Notes under the pieces: model-generated
The model's database searches: none
What the model was told of the DNA's origin: nothing
Seen by the model: the letters and a program-made list of their open reading frames with translations, nothing else
Part shown: positions 8,338-16,696 of the stretch, piece after piece
How positions within the stretch are numbered: the stretch's first letter is position 1
How the letters are laid out: each line of letters begins with the position of its first letter
Made by a program: the position numbers and the translations under genes
From: an uncultured bacterium
Lineage (GTDB): Bacteria; Bacillota_I; Bacilli_A; Acholeplasmatales; Anaeroplasmataceae
Length of the DNA stretch: 64,000 nt
NCBI GenBank assembly: GCA_949292525.1
Contig: CASEZJ010000010.1
Coordinates: forward strand, 29,431 to 93,430
Direction of reading: 5' to 3'

Positions 8338-9705
8338 ATGGCTACATATGAAATGGATATGACTAGCGGTAATTTAGCGGCTAAATTATTAAAATTTAGC
8401 GTACCACTAATGTTTTCTGGTATTTTACAATTATTATATAATGCTTTTGATATAATTGTTTTAGGGCAGTTTTCATCACGTGATGCTATGGCTGCTGTAT
8501 CATCTACATCAAGTTTAGTAAGCTTATTTGTTAATTTTTTCTTAGGCTTGACTTTAGGCTCAACTGTTTTAATGAGTAGATATTTTGCCGCTAAGGATCA
8601 AGAAAATTGCCAAAAAACAGTTTCAACTACAGTTATAACTTCAGTAATTGTTGGTGTTATAGTGTCTATATTAGGAGCAGCATTATCTAGACAAATGTTG
8701 GTTTTAATGAATGCTACTCCTAATTTAATAGACATGTCAACAACGTACTTACAAATATATTTTTCGGGTATAATATTTAATATTATATATAACTTTGGTG
8801 CTGCATTATTAAGAGCAGTTGGTGACACTAAACGTCCTCTAATATATTTAAGTATTGCCGGGATTTTAAATGTATGTTTTAATTTATTATTTGTATGTGT
8901 TTTTAATTTAAATGTCATTGGGGTAGCATTAGGTACTATTATTTCTGAAGCTGTTAGTGCTATATTAGTAATTATTACCTTAATTAGAGGTCCCGAATAT
9001 TTAAAAATCAACATTAAAAAATTACATCTTGATAAAAAAATATTAAAAAGTATATTTTTAATAGGCATTCCGGCTAGTTTGCAAAGTGTTATTTTTAATA
9101 TTTCTAATGTTATGATTCAAGCAAACATAAATAGTTATGGTGATATAGCAGTTGCAGGTAATGGGGTTGCAAGTTCACTTGAAGGCTTTGTGTATGCTGC
9201 TATGAATGCGGTTTATCAAGCCCAGGTTTCTTTTGTAAGTCAAAATGTAGGTGCTAATAAACTTAAAAATGTTCCTAAGATTACTAGTCTTGCACATGGT
9301 TATGTATTTTTAGCTAATTTAGTCTTTGGTGGCATTATACTATTATTCCCTAACTTTTTTGTAAGTTTATATAATAAAGACCCACAAGTCTTGTCCTACG
9401 CAAATGAAAGAATGCTAATAATGATTGGTACATATTTCTTATGTGGTTTTATGGATGTATGTTCTGGTGGTTTAAGAGGTTTAGGTTATTCATCTATTTC
9501 AACAATCATTACTGTAGTTGGTGTTGTTGGATTTAGGCTTGGTTATATTTATACTATTTACCAACTTGATCCAAGTTTATTTAGTCTATATTTATCATAT
9601 CCTATTTCCTGGGTTGTTACTTGGATGATTAGTTTAACAGTATTGATTATAATTTATAAAAAAATGTTAAATAGGAAGAAAATAGAATTAGTTACTATTG
9701 AGTAA
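8338..9705 (+). CDS. MATE-family efflux transporter
   Basis: A 455-residue membrane protein with about 12 hydrophobic helices in two similar halves, typical for MATE (MatE) exporters that expel drugs or metabolites using Na+ or H+. Diagnostic stretches include KFSVPLMFSGILQLLYNAFDIIVLG near the N-terminus, GAALLRAVGDTKRPL in the first half, and the second-half equivalent GGLRGLGYSS. The subgroup resembles the DinF/NorM-like clade widespread in gut Firmicutes; the substrate cannot be deduced. It lies 9 bases after the small membrane protein and probably belongs to the parE transcript. Confidence 0.92.
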   Translation: MATYEMDMTSGNLAAKLLKFSVPLMFSGILQLLYNAFDIIVLGQFSSRDAMAAVSSTSSLVSLFVNFFLGLTLGSTVLMSRYFAAKDQENCQKTVSTTVITSVIVGVIVSILGAALSRQMLVLMNATPNLIDMSTTYLQIYFSGIIFNIIYNFGAALLRAVGDTKRPLIYLSIAGILNVCFNLLFVCVFNLNVIGVALGTIISEAVSAILVIITLIRGPEYLKINIKKLHLDKKILKSIFLIGIPASLQSVIFNISNVMIQANINSYGDIAVAGNGVASSLEGFVYAAMNAVYQAQVSFVSQNVGANKLKNVPKITSLAHGYVFLANLVFGGIILLFPNFFVSLYNKDPQVLSYANERMLIMIGTYFLCGFMDVCSGGLRGLGYSSISTIITVVGVVGFRLGYIYTIYQLDPSLFSLYLSYPISWVVTWMISLTVLIIIYKKMLNRKKIELVTIE

Positions 9706-9726
9706 GAAATAAGGGAGGTAAGCAAG

Positions 9727-10227
9727 ATGACAAAAAAACAAACAATATTAGCAAGCATAATTTGCGTAATTATTTCTTGTTTATTTTTCTTTGTTAAAGC
9801 CTCCTTTTTATCTTTAATATATTTCCCGTTTATCGCAATTTGTTTCGTCTTAATGGGGATAATTAAATTAGCATTTACTAGCTTAAAAGAAGAGAAAATA
9901 GAATTAATCTACAATTTAACTGAAGGCAGTATAGCTATTATCTGTGGTGTTATTTATTTTCATTTTTATACCTATTTTGTTGTTGATATAGTATGTTTTG
10001 TTTTAATTGGTATGATTCCTGTTACTAGATTAATAACCGCAAAAAATAAGATTAATCAAATTGGCTTTGATTTCTTAAAATATATAGGTTTAATCTCAAT
10101 ATTAGCAGGCTATAGCAAGGTTAATAAGGTGTTTTTTATATTTTGTGGTATAATTTGGTTAATTATAGCAATATTAATTATTATAATTTATTTGAAAGGG
10201 TGGTTGAAATATGCAAAAAAAGAGTAA
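9727..10227 (+). CDS. membrane protein, possibly DUF308/HdeD-like
   Basis: A 166-residue protein with five or six hydrophobic segments and almost no soluble part. The repeated pattern of short helices with glycines (for example ICFVLMGIIKLAF and VCFVLIGMIPVTRLI) resembles DUF308 proteins, but this is a weak match made by eye. GGGAGG precedes the ATG. Its end overlaps the next gene by 17 bases, so the two are translated together. Confidence 0.55.
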   Translation: MTKKQTILASIICVIISCLFFFVKASFLSLIYFPFIAICFVLMGIIKLAFTSLKEEKIELIYNLTEGSIAIICGVIYFHFYTYFVVDIVCFVLIGMIPVTRLITAKNKINQIGFDFLKYIGLISILAGYSKVNKVFFIFCGIIWLIIAILIIIIYLKGWLKYAKKE

Positions 10228-11146
10228 ATATATCTGGTACTTAGTAGCCATATGTTGTCTTATTTTATTTGCCCTAATGTTGATTAGTTCAATAATTGAC
10301 ATTGGCGAAAAACTTAGAAATATTCATTTAGCCGTTGAAATTGTATTTTATGTTTTAGTGGTTGTTTTAGTCTTTTTTGGTATTATAAATCCGATTAGAA
10401 TAATAGTAAGTTCACCCGATTTAGCTATAGTTACAAGTCTTGACCATGATGACCCCCGTATTTTTAAAGTGTATAAAAGGGTGGCAAAAAATATAATTGA
10501 AAATAATCAGCTACCTGAGGATAGTGCAAAATTATTGATCGATTATGAAACTAAGGAAGAATTATTAATAAATTTGCAATATGTATTTCAAACCGATGTA
10601 AAAAAAGATTTAAATCGCATTATTATAAACAATGCTAAAGTAGTATTAATTTCAACTGCAATTTGCCAATCAGCACGTTTTGACATGATTACAGTTTTTG
10701 GGGTTAATTTACAAATGATTAAACAATTAGTTTTAAAATGTGGTTTTAGACCAAACATGAAAAATTTGTCTAAGCTAACAATCAATGTTTTTGGGACAGC
10801 TCTAATTGCTGAAGGCTTAGAAAATATGCGTCTTGAAGATATTTTACCTAATAGTTCAATGAATGTTATTGGGGAAATACCATTAATAAAACCATTATTA
10901 AGTTCGGTTATCCAAGGGATAGCTAATGCATTATTAACTATCAGAATAGGTTGCGTAACAAGAAGATATTTATTTGCCGATGGTAGTGTTGTAACTAAAG
11001 AAGAGATTAGAAGACAAGCTTTAAAAGAGGCGGCTAAAATTTTACCTTTAGTTGTAGCTGATACAATAACATTCTTCCCTAAAAAAATTGTTAGATTTTT
11101 TACTAATAAAAAGAAAACAGGAGAAGAAAACTTAGCTGAAATTTAA
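10211..11146 (+). CDS. DUF697-domain membrane protein
   Basis: A 311-residue protein. Two N-terminal membrane helices (about 10-27 and 40-60) are followed by a soluble helical region. A C-terminal segment from about residue 130 (ICQSARFDMITVFGVNLQMIK, then KLTINVFGTALIAEGLE) looks like the DUF697/YcjF domain often attached to GTPases or found alone in membrane proteins. No GTPase motifs are present here. Function is unknown. It overlaps the preceding membrane gene, and the L21 promoter begins 8 bases after its stop. Confidence 0.6.
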   Translation: MQKKSKYIWYLVAICCLILFALMLISSIIDIGEKLRNIHLAVEIVFYVLVVVLVFFGIINPIRIIVSSPDLAIVTSLDHDDPRIFKVYKRVAKNIIENNQLPEDSAKLLIDYETKEELLINLQYVFQTDVKKDLNRIIINNAKVVLISTAICQSARFDMITVFGVNLQMIKQLVLKCGFRPNMKNLSKLTINVFGTALIAEGLENMRLEDILPNSSMNVIGEIPLIKPLLSSVIQGIANALLTIRIGCVTRRYLFADGSVVTKEEIRRQALKEAAKILPLVVADTITFFPKKIVRFFTNKKKTGEENLAEI

Positions 11147-11153
11147 AAAAAAG

Positions 11154-11182
11154 TTGACATTTTATTTCAAATGGTTTACAAT
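11154..11182 (+). promoter_or_regulatory. consensus promoter for rplU operon
   Basis: TTGACA (11154-11159) and TACAAT (11177-11182) are 17 bases apart, consistent with strong expression of ribosomal protein genes. Confidence 0.85.
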
Positions 11183-11189
11183 TACCGTG

Positions 11190-11268
11190 TTGTAACATGC
11201 ACCACATAGAAAGGGTTAAAAATGAGTAAAATCTACCCTAATAGTGAGTCTTAAAATAAGGAGGTTTC
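11190..11268 (+). promoter_or_regulatory. L21 leader RNA element
   Basis: The transcript leader between the promoter and rplU holds a hairpin with arms AGGGT (about 11212-11216) and ACCCT (about 11236-11240). Its flanks (TTGTAACATGCACCACA and AATAGTGAGTCTTA) resemble the ribosomal L21 leader of Firmicutes, thought to bind L21 or L27 for feedback control. The assignment rests on position and remembered consensus; a covariance-model search would settle it. Confidence 0.6.
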
Positions 11269-11271
11269 GAC

Positions 11272-11580
11272 ATGTACGCAATTATTGAAACAGGTGGCAA
11301 ACAAGTAAAAGTTGAAGTTGGTTCTACAATTTTCGTTGAAAAATTACCAGTAGAAGAAGGCACATCTTATACTTTTGATAAAGTGGTTCTTGTTTCTGGT
11401 GACAAAACAGTAGTTGGTGCACCATATGTGAAAGGTGCTAATGTTGTGGCTAAAGTTGAAAAACAAGGTCGTGGCAAAAAAATTATTGTATTTAAATATC
11501 GTCCAAAGAAAAATGAAAGAACTAAAAAAGGTCATCGTCAAGCTTATACAAAATTGACTATTGAATCTATCAATGCTTAA
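11272..11580 (+). CDS. rplU: 50S ribosomal protein L21
   Basis: 102 residues, the normal length. It begins [17 protein letters not shown] and contains the signature [21 protein letters not shown] near the C-terminus, which binds 23S rRNA. AAGGAGG lies at ideal distance. It is first in the rplU-prp-rpmA order conserved across Firmicutes. Confidence 0.98.
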   Translation: MYAIIETGGKQVKVEVGSTIFVEKLPVEEGTSYTFDKVVLVSGDKTVVGAPYVKGANVVAKVEKQGRGKKIIVFKYRPKKNERTKKGHRQAYTKLTIESINA

Positions 11581-11582
11581 TT

Positions 11583-11888
11583 ATGATTAAAATTAAATTA
11601 AATATTGATGACAAATCTTATCATTTAGAAGTTACTGGGCATGCTAATTATGCAAAATATGGCAATGATATAGTTTGTTCAGCCGTTTCTACAGCATTAA
11701 TTATGACTGCCAATTTATTTTTAAAATATAATAATGGTTACAATATTATCAAATTAGATTCTAATGAAGGTAATTTTATTTTAAAAATAAAACGTGATGA
11801 ATTTGTCGATATTGTATGTGATAATTTAGTTGATACGCTTAAGCAAATTGTTAAGCAGTATCCTAAAAATGTCACTATTAACGGTTAG
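11583..11888 (+). CDS. prp: ribosomal-processing cysteine protease Prp
   Basis: A 101-residue cysteine protease that removes the N-terminal extension of L27. The catalytic pair is visible as His20 in [11 protein letters not shown] and Cys32 in DIVCSAVS. It starts two bases after rplU and ends just before rpmA, the usual place. The L27 encoded next carries the matching cleavage sequence, so the system is complete. Confidence 0.95.
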   Translation: MIKIKLNIDDKSYHLEVTGHANYAKYGNDIVCSAVSTALIMTANLFLKYNNGYNIIKLDSNEGNFILKIKRDEFVDIVCDNLVDTLKQIVKQYPKNVTING

Positions 11889-11899
11889 GAGGTAAAACA

Positions 11900-12181
11900 A
11901 TGTTATTTTTAAATTTACAATTGTTCGCATCTAAAAAAGGTGTTGGTTCTACTAAAAACGGCCGTGATTCTGAAGCTAAACGTTTAGGAGCTAAGGTAGC
12001 TGATGGTCAAGTAGTTACAGCTGGTTCAATTATTTACCGCCAAAGAGGAACTAAGATTTTCCCAGGAAACAATGTTGGTCGTGGTGGTGATGATACATTA
12101 TTTGCTAAAGTAAATGGTGTAGTTAAGTTTGAACGTAAAGGACGCGACAAAAAACAAGTATCTGTTTACAGCGTAAACTAA
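11900..12181 (+). CDS. rpmA: 50S ribosomal protein L27 with cleavable extension
   Basis: 93 residues. The N-terminus [18 protein letters not shown] contains the Prp processing site, with cleavage expected after Ala10 to give SKKG. The extension has LQLFA where staphylococci have LQFFA. The body has the L27 signature [21 protein letters not shown] precedes the ATG. The unprocessed extension would block the peptidyl-transferase centre, hence the linked protease. Confidence 0.97.
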   Translation: MLFLNLQLFASKKGVGSTKNGRDSEAKRLGAKVADGQVVTAGSIIYRQRGTKIFPGNNVGRGGDDTLFAKVNGVVKFERKGRDKKQVSVYSVN

Positions 12182-12184
12182 TAT

Positions 12185-12212
12185 AACTAGGCTCTCTGCC
12201 TAGTTTTTTTTT
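12185..12212 (+). terminator. terminator/attenuator between rpmA and obgE
   Basis: AACTAGGC and GCCTAGTTTTTTTT pair around a TCTCT loop. It is directly followed by the obgE ribosome binding site, so partial read-through into obgE is likely. Confidence 0.85.
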
Positions 12213-12223
12213 AGGAGGATATT

Positions 12224-13501
12224 ATGTTTATAGATCAAGTAAAAATGGAACTTCATGGTGGTAAAGGCGGCGATGGTATAGTCGCATATCGCCGTGAATT
12301 AAAAGTAGAAATGGGTGGCCCATTTGGTGGTAATGGTGGTAAAGGTGGCTCGATCATCTTTGTTGGTGATGAGGGTTTGTCAACTTTATTAGATTTAAAA
12401 TATATGAAGGTTTTAAAGGCATTACCAGGCGAAAAAGGTAAAAATAAAGGAATGTATGGTGCAAATGCTAAAGATACATATATTCATGTTCCTTTAGGAA
12501 CTACCATTTATGATGATGATACGAATTTGGTTATCGCTGATATTACTAGACATAATGAAGAGGCTGTTATTTGTAAAGGTGGCCGGGGTGGAAGAGGTAA
12601 TATGGCCTTTGCTACTGGTGTAAATAAATGCCCTGATTTTTGTGAGAAAGGTGAACCTGGTCAAGTCAGATATATTAGATGTGAGCTTAAGGTCTTAGCA
12701 GATTGTGGTTTAGTTGGCTTCCCATCTGTAGGAAAATCTACATTGTTATCGATTGTTTCAAAAGCTAAACCTAAAATTGCTGATTATCATTTCACTACCT
12801 TAGTACCTCAACTTGGTATGGTTGAAACTAAGGATGGTAGAAGCTTTGTAATGGCTGATTTACCAGGTCTTATTGAAGGGGCCCATCAAGGTGCAGGTTT
12901 AGGTTTACAATTTTTAAAACATATTGAACGTTGTAGAGTAATAATTCATGTTATTGATATGGCTAGCGTTGAAGGACGTGATCCATATAATGACTATTTA
13001 ATCATTAATAATGAATTAAAAGAATATAAAATGAATTTAATTAATCGTCCTCAAATTGTAGTTGCAAATAAAATGGATTTACCAGGAGCTAAAGAAAATT
13101 TAGCAAAATTTATCGCTCAAGCAAAGGTAGAAGTTATTCCAATTAGTGCATATAAACATGATAATATCGATACTCTTTTATATAAGATAGCTGATTTATT
13201 AGCCGTAACTAAACCATTTAGTCTATTTGAAGAAGATGAATTAGAACCTAGCGTCGTATATGAATATAAAGCTGATGAACCAGTATTTTACATCGAAAAA
13301 GATAAAGATGGTATCTATAATATAAAAGGTGATAAATTATATCGAATTTTCCAAATGACTAATTTTGAAAATGAATCTTCAGTAAATCGCTTTGCTAGAC
13401 AATTACGTTCATTTGGCGTCGATGATGAGCTACGTAAATTAGGCGCTAAAAATGGGGATACCATTCGCGTATTTGATTTTGAATTTGAATTTGTTGAGTA
13501 G
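12224..13501 (+). CDS. obgE: GTPase Obg/CgtA
   Basis: A 425-residue ribosome-associated GTPase for 50S maturation and stress sensing. The N-terminal Obg fold is glycine-rich (residues about 1-158, for example GGPFGGNGGKGG). The G domain has G1 GFPSVGKST (about 165-173), G3 DLPGLIEGAHQG and G4 NKMD. The C-terminal OCT domain from about 345 has DKLYRIFQMTNFENESSVNRF. AGGAGG precedes the ATG. Position after rpmA is conserved in bacteria. Confidence 0.97.
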   Translation: MFIDQVKMELHGGKGGDGIVAYRRELKVEMGGPFGGNGGKGGSIIFVGDEGLSTLLDLKYMKVLKALPGEKGKNKGMYGANAKDTYIHVPLGTTIYDDDTNLVIADITRHNEEAVICKGGRGGRGNMAFATGVNKCPDFCEKGEPGQVRYIRCELKVLADCGLVGFPSVGKSTLLSIVSKAKPKIADYHFTTLVPQLGMVETKDGRSFVMADLPGLIEGAHQGAGLGLQFLKHIERCRVIIHVIDMASVEGRDPYNDYLIINNELKEYKMNLINRPQIVVANKMDLPGAKENLAKFIAQAKVEVIPISAYKHDNIDTLLYKIADLLAVTKPFSLFEEDELEPSVVYEYKADEPVFYIEKDKDGIYNIKGDKLYRIFQMTNFENESSVNRFARQLRSFGVDDELRKLGAKNGDTIRVFDFEFEFVE

Positions 13502-13510
13502 GATTAAAAA

Positions 13511-13783
13511 ATGAATATCTTTATTATAATTATTATATTAAATATTATATTTTCCCTAATAACCTTAGCTTTATATATCATAGATAAACAAAAAGCTAAG
13601 GCCGGTAAATGGCGAATAAAAGAAAGAACACTTTTATTATTTACCTATTTATTTGGCGCAGTAGGGGCATTTATTGGCATTTTTATAGTAAGGCATAAAA
13701 CAAGACATTGGTACTTTGTTTTATCATGTATTATTAGTTTGATTATACAAGGTAGTCTATTATACTTTACTTATAATATATAA
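13511..13783 (+). CDS. DUF1294-family membrane protein
   Basis: 90 residues with about three membrane helices and the family pattern YIIDKQKAKAGKWRIKERTLL, then GAVGAFIGIFIVRHKTRH. DUF1294 proteins are of unknown function. There is no strong ribosome binding site and the gene starts 9 bases after obgE, so it probably relies on the obgE transcript. Confidence 0.88.
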   Translation: MNIFIIIIILNIIFSLITLALYIIDKQKAKAGKWRIKERTLLLFTYLFGAVGAFIGIFIVRHKTRHWYFVLSCIISLIIQGSLLYFTYNI

Positions 13784-13806
13784 AGGAGGAGTTTGACTCC
13801 TCCTTT
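13782..13806. terminator. bidirectional terminator
   Basis: AAAGGAGGA pairs perfectly with TCCTCCTTT around a 7-base loop. It lies between the convergent DUF1294 gene and the regulator pair. U-tracts are weak on both sides. Confidence 0.7.
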
Positions 13807-14008
13807 ATATATATATTTGAATATTATCTTCATCATTAACAACTTCAATAAGCGGGATACCTTGATACATATGTCTATATTTTTTTATCTCGGCTAATAT
13901 TTTCTTGGTTTCAATGTTTAAATATTTTTTTAGAACTATAGAAAGAATAAAGGTAGGAAAATAAAGCTTAAAAGTTTTATCAACATTTTTTACTACAATT
14001 TTAATCAT
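13805..14008 (-). CDS. SHOCT-like-domain partner protein
   Basis: A 67-residue protein. The pattern (short beta segment, helix, KKYRHMYQGIPLIEVVNDED, terminal beta strand IQIYI) resembles the small proteins that accompany YvlB/SHOCT-like proteins in Firmicutes. The ending echoes the C-terminus of its neighbour, where VNDKDGSNIAIYV parallels VNDEDNIQIYI. Start and upstream stop overlap by four bases (ATGA), so it is coupled to the XRE regulator. Function is unknown. Confidence 0.6.
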   Translation of the reverse strand: MIKIVVKNVDKTFKLYFPTFILSIVLKKYLNIETKKILAEIKKYRHMYQGIPLIEVVNDEDNIQIYI

Positions 14009-14469
14009 GATACATAGATTGCGATGTTACTACCGTCTTTATCATTGACTTCTAGTAATTTTCCTATAACCCCTTGTTCTATCATTGTGAAAATAACATT
14101 GAAATCTATTTTACTTAATAGATCCTCATTTTTGAATTTTAAAGCATTTGTATCTATTAAAGTTTTAATAATTCCTAATGGTAAGTTAATTTTAACATTA
14201 TCACCATCAACTTCATTAACTTCAATGCGTAACAATAGCTTAGAAACATCTTTATTTTCAACATTAACAATTGTTTCATTACCTAATAAGTAATCGCAAG
14301 ATACATTAAATGTATTAGCAATATTTAAAAGCATCTCTAGATCTGGTGTTGAAAGCCCATTTTCCCATTTACTGATACTTTGTGGCGTAATATTTAATTT
14401 ATTAGCTAATTGTTCTTGGGTTAAATCATTCTTTTTTCTTAATTCTTGAATTCGTTCTTTAAATAACAT
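14005..14469 (-). CDS. XRE-family regulator with SHOCT-like C-terminal domain
   Basis: 154 residues. Residues 5-60 form a Cro/CI-type helix-turn-helix (LRKKNDLTQEQLANKLNITP, SISKWENGLSTPDLEML). The C-terminal half (KLLLRIEVNEVDGDNVKINLP to KDGSNIAIYV) looks like the SHOCT-like domain of YvlB-type proteins, which are linked to cell-envelope stress. A DNA-binding and sensor combination with a small partner suggests a self-contained regulatory module; its target is not evident. GAAGG precedes the ATG. Confidence 0.85.
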   Translation of the reverse strand: MLFKERIQELRKKNDLTQEQLANKLNITPQSISKWENGLSTPDLEMLLNIANTFNVSCDYLLGNETIVNVENKDVSKLLLRIEVNEVDGDNVKINLPLGIIKTLIDTNALKFKNEDLLSKIDFNVIFTMIEQGVIGKLLEVNDKDGSNIAIYVS

Positions 14470-14591
14470 AATTTACCTTCTTTCTAGCTTAATTTTATAA
14501 TAACATTCTTTAAAAAGATAGCACTTTTTATTTTAGTTACTAACTATTTAGTTAATATTTCTCAACTAATAGTTGAAATTTAATAAATATA

Positions 14592-14619
14592 ATAAAAAAC
14601 TGCTAACTAATGCTAGCAG
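14592..14619 (-). terminator. terminator of PTS-EIIC-like gene
   Basis: On the minus strand CTGCTA and TAGCAG pair and are followed by TTTTTT. It lies directly after the stop of the gene at 14627-15754. Confidence 0.8.
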
Positions 14620-14626
14620 CCTAAAA

Positions 14627-15754
14627 CTATAATTCTAATTTAAGATCCTCATTTTTATATAGTTTTATTCTTAAACAAATGAAATGAAATAGTAAAGTTA
14701 AAACAATAGGTAAAATGAGACATACACAAATCAAACCTGTTATATCTATAGCTGTTATGCTATTTTTTAAACCACTATCAATATCGCTAAACCAACCTTG
14801 AATAACACCAATCGGACCAACTAAACCACAGGTACCCATCCCTGAAGCAATAGAAGGACCATTCATTTCTAATTTAAATAAACAGGTTGTAATTGGGCCA
14901 GTAATAGCAGAAGCTAAAATAGTTGGTAGCCAAATAGTTGGTCTTTTTATAATGTTTGGAACTTGTAGCATACTTGTACCTAAGCCCTGTGAAACAAGAC
15001 CTGACCATTTATTTTCCTTAAATGATTGAACAGCAAAACCGATCATTTGACAACAACAGCCAGCTAAAGCTGCACCACCTGCTAAACCAGTAATGCCAAA
15101 GGAAGCACAGATGGCCGCACTTGATATTGGGAGTGTTAGAATCATGCCGACGCTTATAGATAAAATTATTCCCATTAAGAATGGTTGTAATATTGTAGCC
15201 CTGTTAATTGCATCACCTATATAATAGGCAGCCTTTCCAATTGCTGGGGCAATTAGAGTTGCTAAACCGCATCCTACTATAATTGTTACTAATGGAGTAA
15301 CTAAAATATCTATTTTTGTTGTTCCGGCAACAAGTTTGGCAATTTCTGAAGTTATTATTGCGATAAAAAAAACAGCTAATGGACCACCAGCTTCACCAAG
15401 AATATTGCTTGAAATACCAACTGCTACTAAACTAAATAAAACTAATGGTGGTGTTTTTAATGCATAACCGATAGCTATAGCCATAGCCGCACCAGAAGCA
15501 CTAGAAGCATAGCTTGCTATATCAACAAAAAACTTAATATTAGTTAGATCACCAATAGTATCAATAATTGTACCAATCAGCAAAGAGGCAAAAAGGCCTA
15601 ATGCCATTTTAGACATTGCGTCTATAAAATATAGTTTAAGTGAGGGCTTTACATTCTTTTTTAAGCAATAATTTTTGATAGCTAAGAGAATTTTTTTAGG
15701 TTTGCTAATACTTACTATTTCATCTTGAGGATTATTATTTTCCTTTTCCTCCAT
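14627..15754 (-). CDS. PTS EIIC-like membrane protein (PTS_EIIC_2 family)
   Basis: A 375-residue protein with about ten membrane helices and glycine-rich loops (SSASGAAMAIAIGYAL, SGMGTCGLVGPIGVIQGW). It looks like the PTS_EIIC_2 family, predicted transporters without fused EIIA or EIIB domains. No PTS phosphorylation domain is encoded nearby, so PTS function is unproven. The start at 15754 is chosen because AAGGAGG lies four bases upstream. The ATG at 15772 has its AGGAGG directly abutting and no spacer. It is divergent from the uronate operon, with a LacI-type operator-like site inside its likely promoter, which suggests co-regulation. Confidence 0.78.
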   Translation of the reverse strand: MEEKENNNPQDEIVSISKPKKILLAIKNYCLKKNVKPSLKLYFIDAMSKMALGLFASLLIGTIIDTIGDLTNIKFFVDIASYASSASGAAMAIAIGYALKTPPLVLFSLVAVGISSNILGEAGGPLAVFFIAIITSEIAKLVAGTTKIDILVTPLVTIIVGCGLATLIAPAIGKAAYYIGDAINRATILQPFLMGIILSISVGMILTLPISSAAICASFGITGLAGGAALAGCCCQMIGFAVQSFKENKWSGLVSQGLGTSMLQVPNIIKRPTIWLPTILASAITGPITTCLFKLEMNGPSIASGMGTCGLVGPIGVIQGWFSDIDSGLKNSITAIDITGLICVCLILPIVLTLLFHFICLRIKLYKNEDLKLEL

Positions 15755-15822
15755 ATTTCCTCCTTGATTCATCCTCCTAGTGCTATAGTTATCTATTAGC
15801 TTGACCTACACAATCGTACATC

Positions 15823-15842
15823 TTAGTAGCTAGGACTACTAA
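15823..15842. promoter_or_regulatory. 7-6-7 inverted repeat upstream of PTS-like gene
   Basis: TTAGTAG and CTACTAA are perfect arms around CTAGGA. The repeat lies in the probable 5' leader of the minus-strand PTS-like gene. It could be a DNA operator or an RNA hairpin; no T-tract follows. Confidence 0.4.
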
Positions 15843-15888
15843 TTTAATTTATTTTACTTGATTATTTTTAAAAGTAAATATTTAAACT

Positions 15889-15903
15889 ATTATAAAACGT
15901 TTT
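15889..15903. promoter_or_regulatory. operator-like palindrome and minus-strand -10 box
   Basis: AAAACGTTTT at 15894-15903 is read on the minus strand as TTAGAAAACGTTTTATA, nearly identical to the site at 622. Minus-strand TATAAT (15889-15894) abuts it, so a bound repressor would block the PTS-like gene promoter. It lies about 50 bases upstream of the eda promoter. Confidence 0.45.
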
Positions 15904-15952
15904 CTAATTATAGTTTTATATTAATAAATAATTAAAAGATAAATCGCTTACA

Positions 15953-15981
15953 TTGACAATTTAGCTTCGAAAAAGTATAAT
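15953..15981 (+). promoter_or_regulatory. consensus promoter of uronate operon
   Basis: TTGACA (15953-15958) and TATAAT (15976-15981) are perfect and 17 bases apart. Transcription would begin near 15988. Confidence 0.88.
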
Positions 15982-16033
15982 TTAAGTGGTGAAAAATTTT
16001 CATCTACAATATTCAAAAAAAGAGGTAAAATTT

Positions 16034-16684
16034 ATGAAAAAATTTGAAGTTTTGAATCGTATTGCCAACATAGGTGTTGTTGCAGTAGTACGTGCCGAAA
16101 GCACAGAAAAAGGCTTAAAAATTTCAGAAGCTTGTATTTCTGGTGGAGTAACTGCAATCGAAGTTACTTTCACAGTTCCTGGCGCTGGTGAAATTATCTC
16201 TAATTTAATTAAAAATTATGCAGATAATGAAAATGTTCTAATCGGTGCAGGTACAGTTTTAGATTCTGAAACTGCTCGTCAAGCTATTTTAAATGGTGCT
16301 AAATTTATCGTAAGCCCATGCTTTGATGAAGAAGTAGCTAAATTATGTAATCGTTATCAAGTTCCTTATATTCCTGGTACACAAACTGTATTAGAAGTTA
16401 AAATGGCTCTTGATGCTGGCTGTGATGTTATCAAAGTATTCCCAGGTGATATTTTAGGACCTAGATTTATTAAAGACGTTCATGGACCACTTCCATATGC
16501 TAATTTAATGCCTTCTGGTGGTGTAGATTTAGCTAACATACCTGATTGGATTAAAGCAGGTGTTGTTTGCGTAAGTGCAGGTTCAAGTTTAACTGCTCCT
16601 GCTAAAAAAGGCGACTATGCTGGTGTAACTGAGCTTGCAAAACAATTTGTAGCTGCAGTAAAGGATGCAAGAGCAAAAAAGTAA
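16034..16684 (+). CDS. eda: KDPG/KHG aldolase
   Basis: 2-keto-3-deoxy-6-phosphogluconate aldolase, which splits KDPG into pyruvate and glyceraldehyde-3-phosphate. 216 residues in one TIM barrel. Glu43 in IEVTFTVPGA is the catalytic base, and Lys134 in DVIKVFPGDI forms the Schiff base; IGAGTVLD, PYIPGTQTVLE and MPSGGV are further family blocks. The ATG at 16034 is chosen because AGAGG precedes it and an in-frame upstream ATG (15986) falls at the predicted transcription start. It is the last step of the pathway but the first gene of the operon. Confidence 0.95.
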   Translation: MKKFEVLNRIANIGVVAVVRAESTEKGLKISEACISGGVTAIEVTFTVPGAGEIISNLIKNYADNENVLIGAGTVLDSETARQAILNGAKFIVSPCFDEEVAKLCNRYQVPYIPGTQTVLEVKMALDAGCDVIKVFPGDILGPRFIKDVHGPLPYANLMPSGGVDLANIPDWIKAGVVCVSAGSSLTAPAKKGDYAGVTELAKQFVAAVKDARAKK

Positions 16685-16696
16685 TGAGGTAGTTAT

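Noticed and set aside
8598..9068. 156-residue open frame on the minus strand inside the MATE gene
   Set aside because: It is antisense to a well-supported transporter, has no ribosome binding site and its composition follows the MATE codons; a shadow.
15755..15772. Upstream ATG for the PTS-like gene
   Set aside because: Its AGGAGG touches the ATG without spacing; the next ATG has AAGGAGG four bases away.
15986..16033. N-terminal extension of eda from an ATG at 15986
   Set aside because: It coincides with the predicted transcription start, lacks a ribosome binding site, and the extension is not found in KDPG aldolases.
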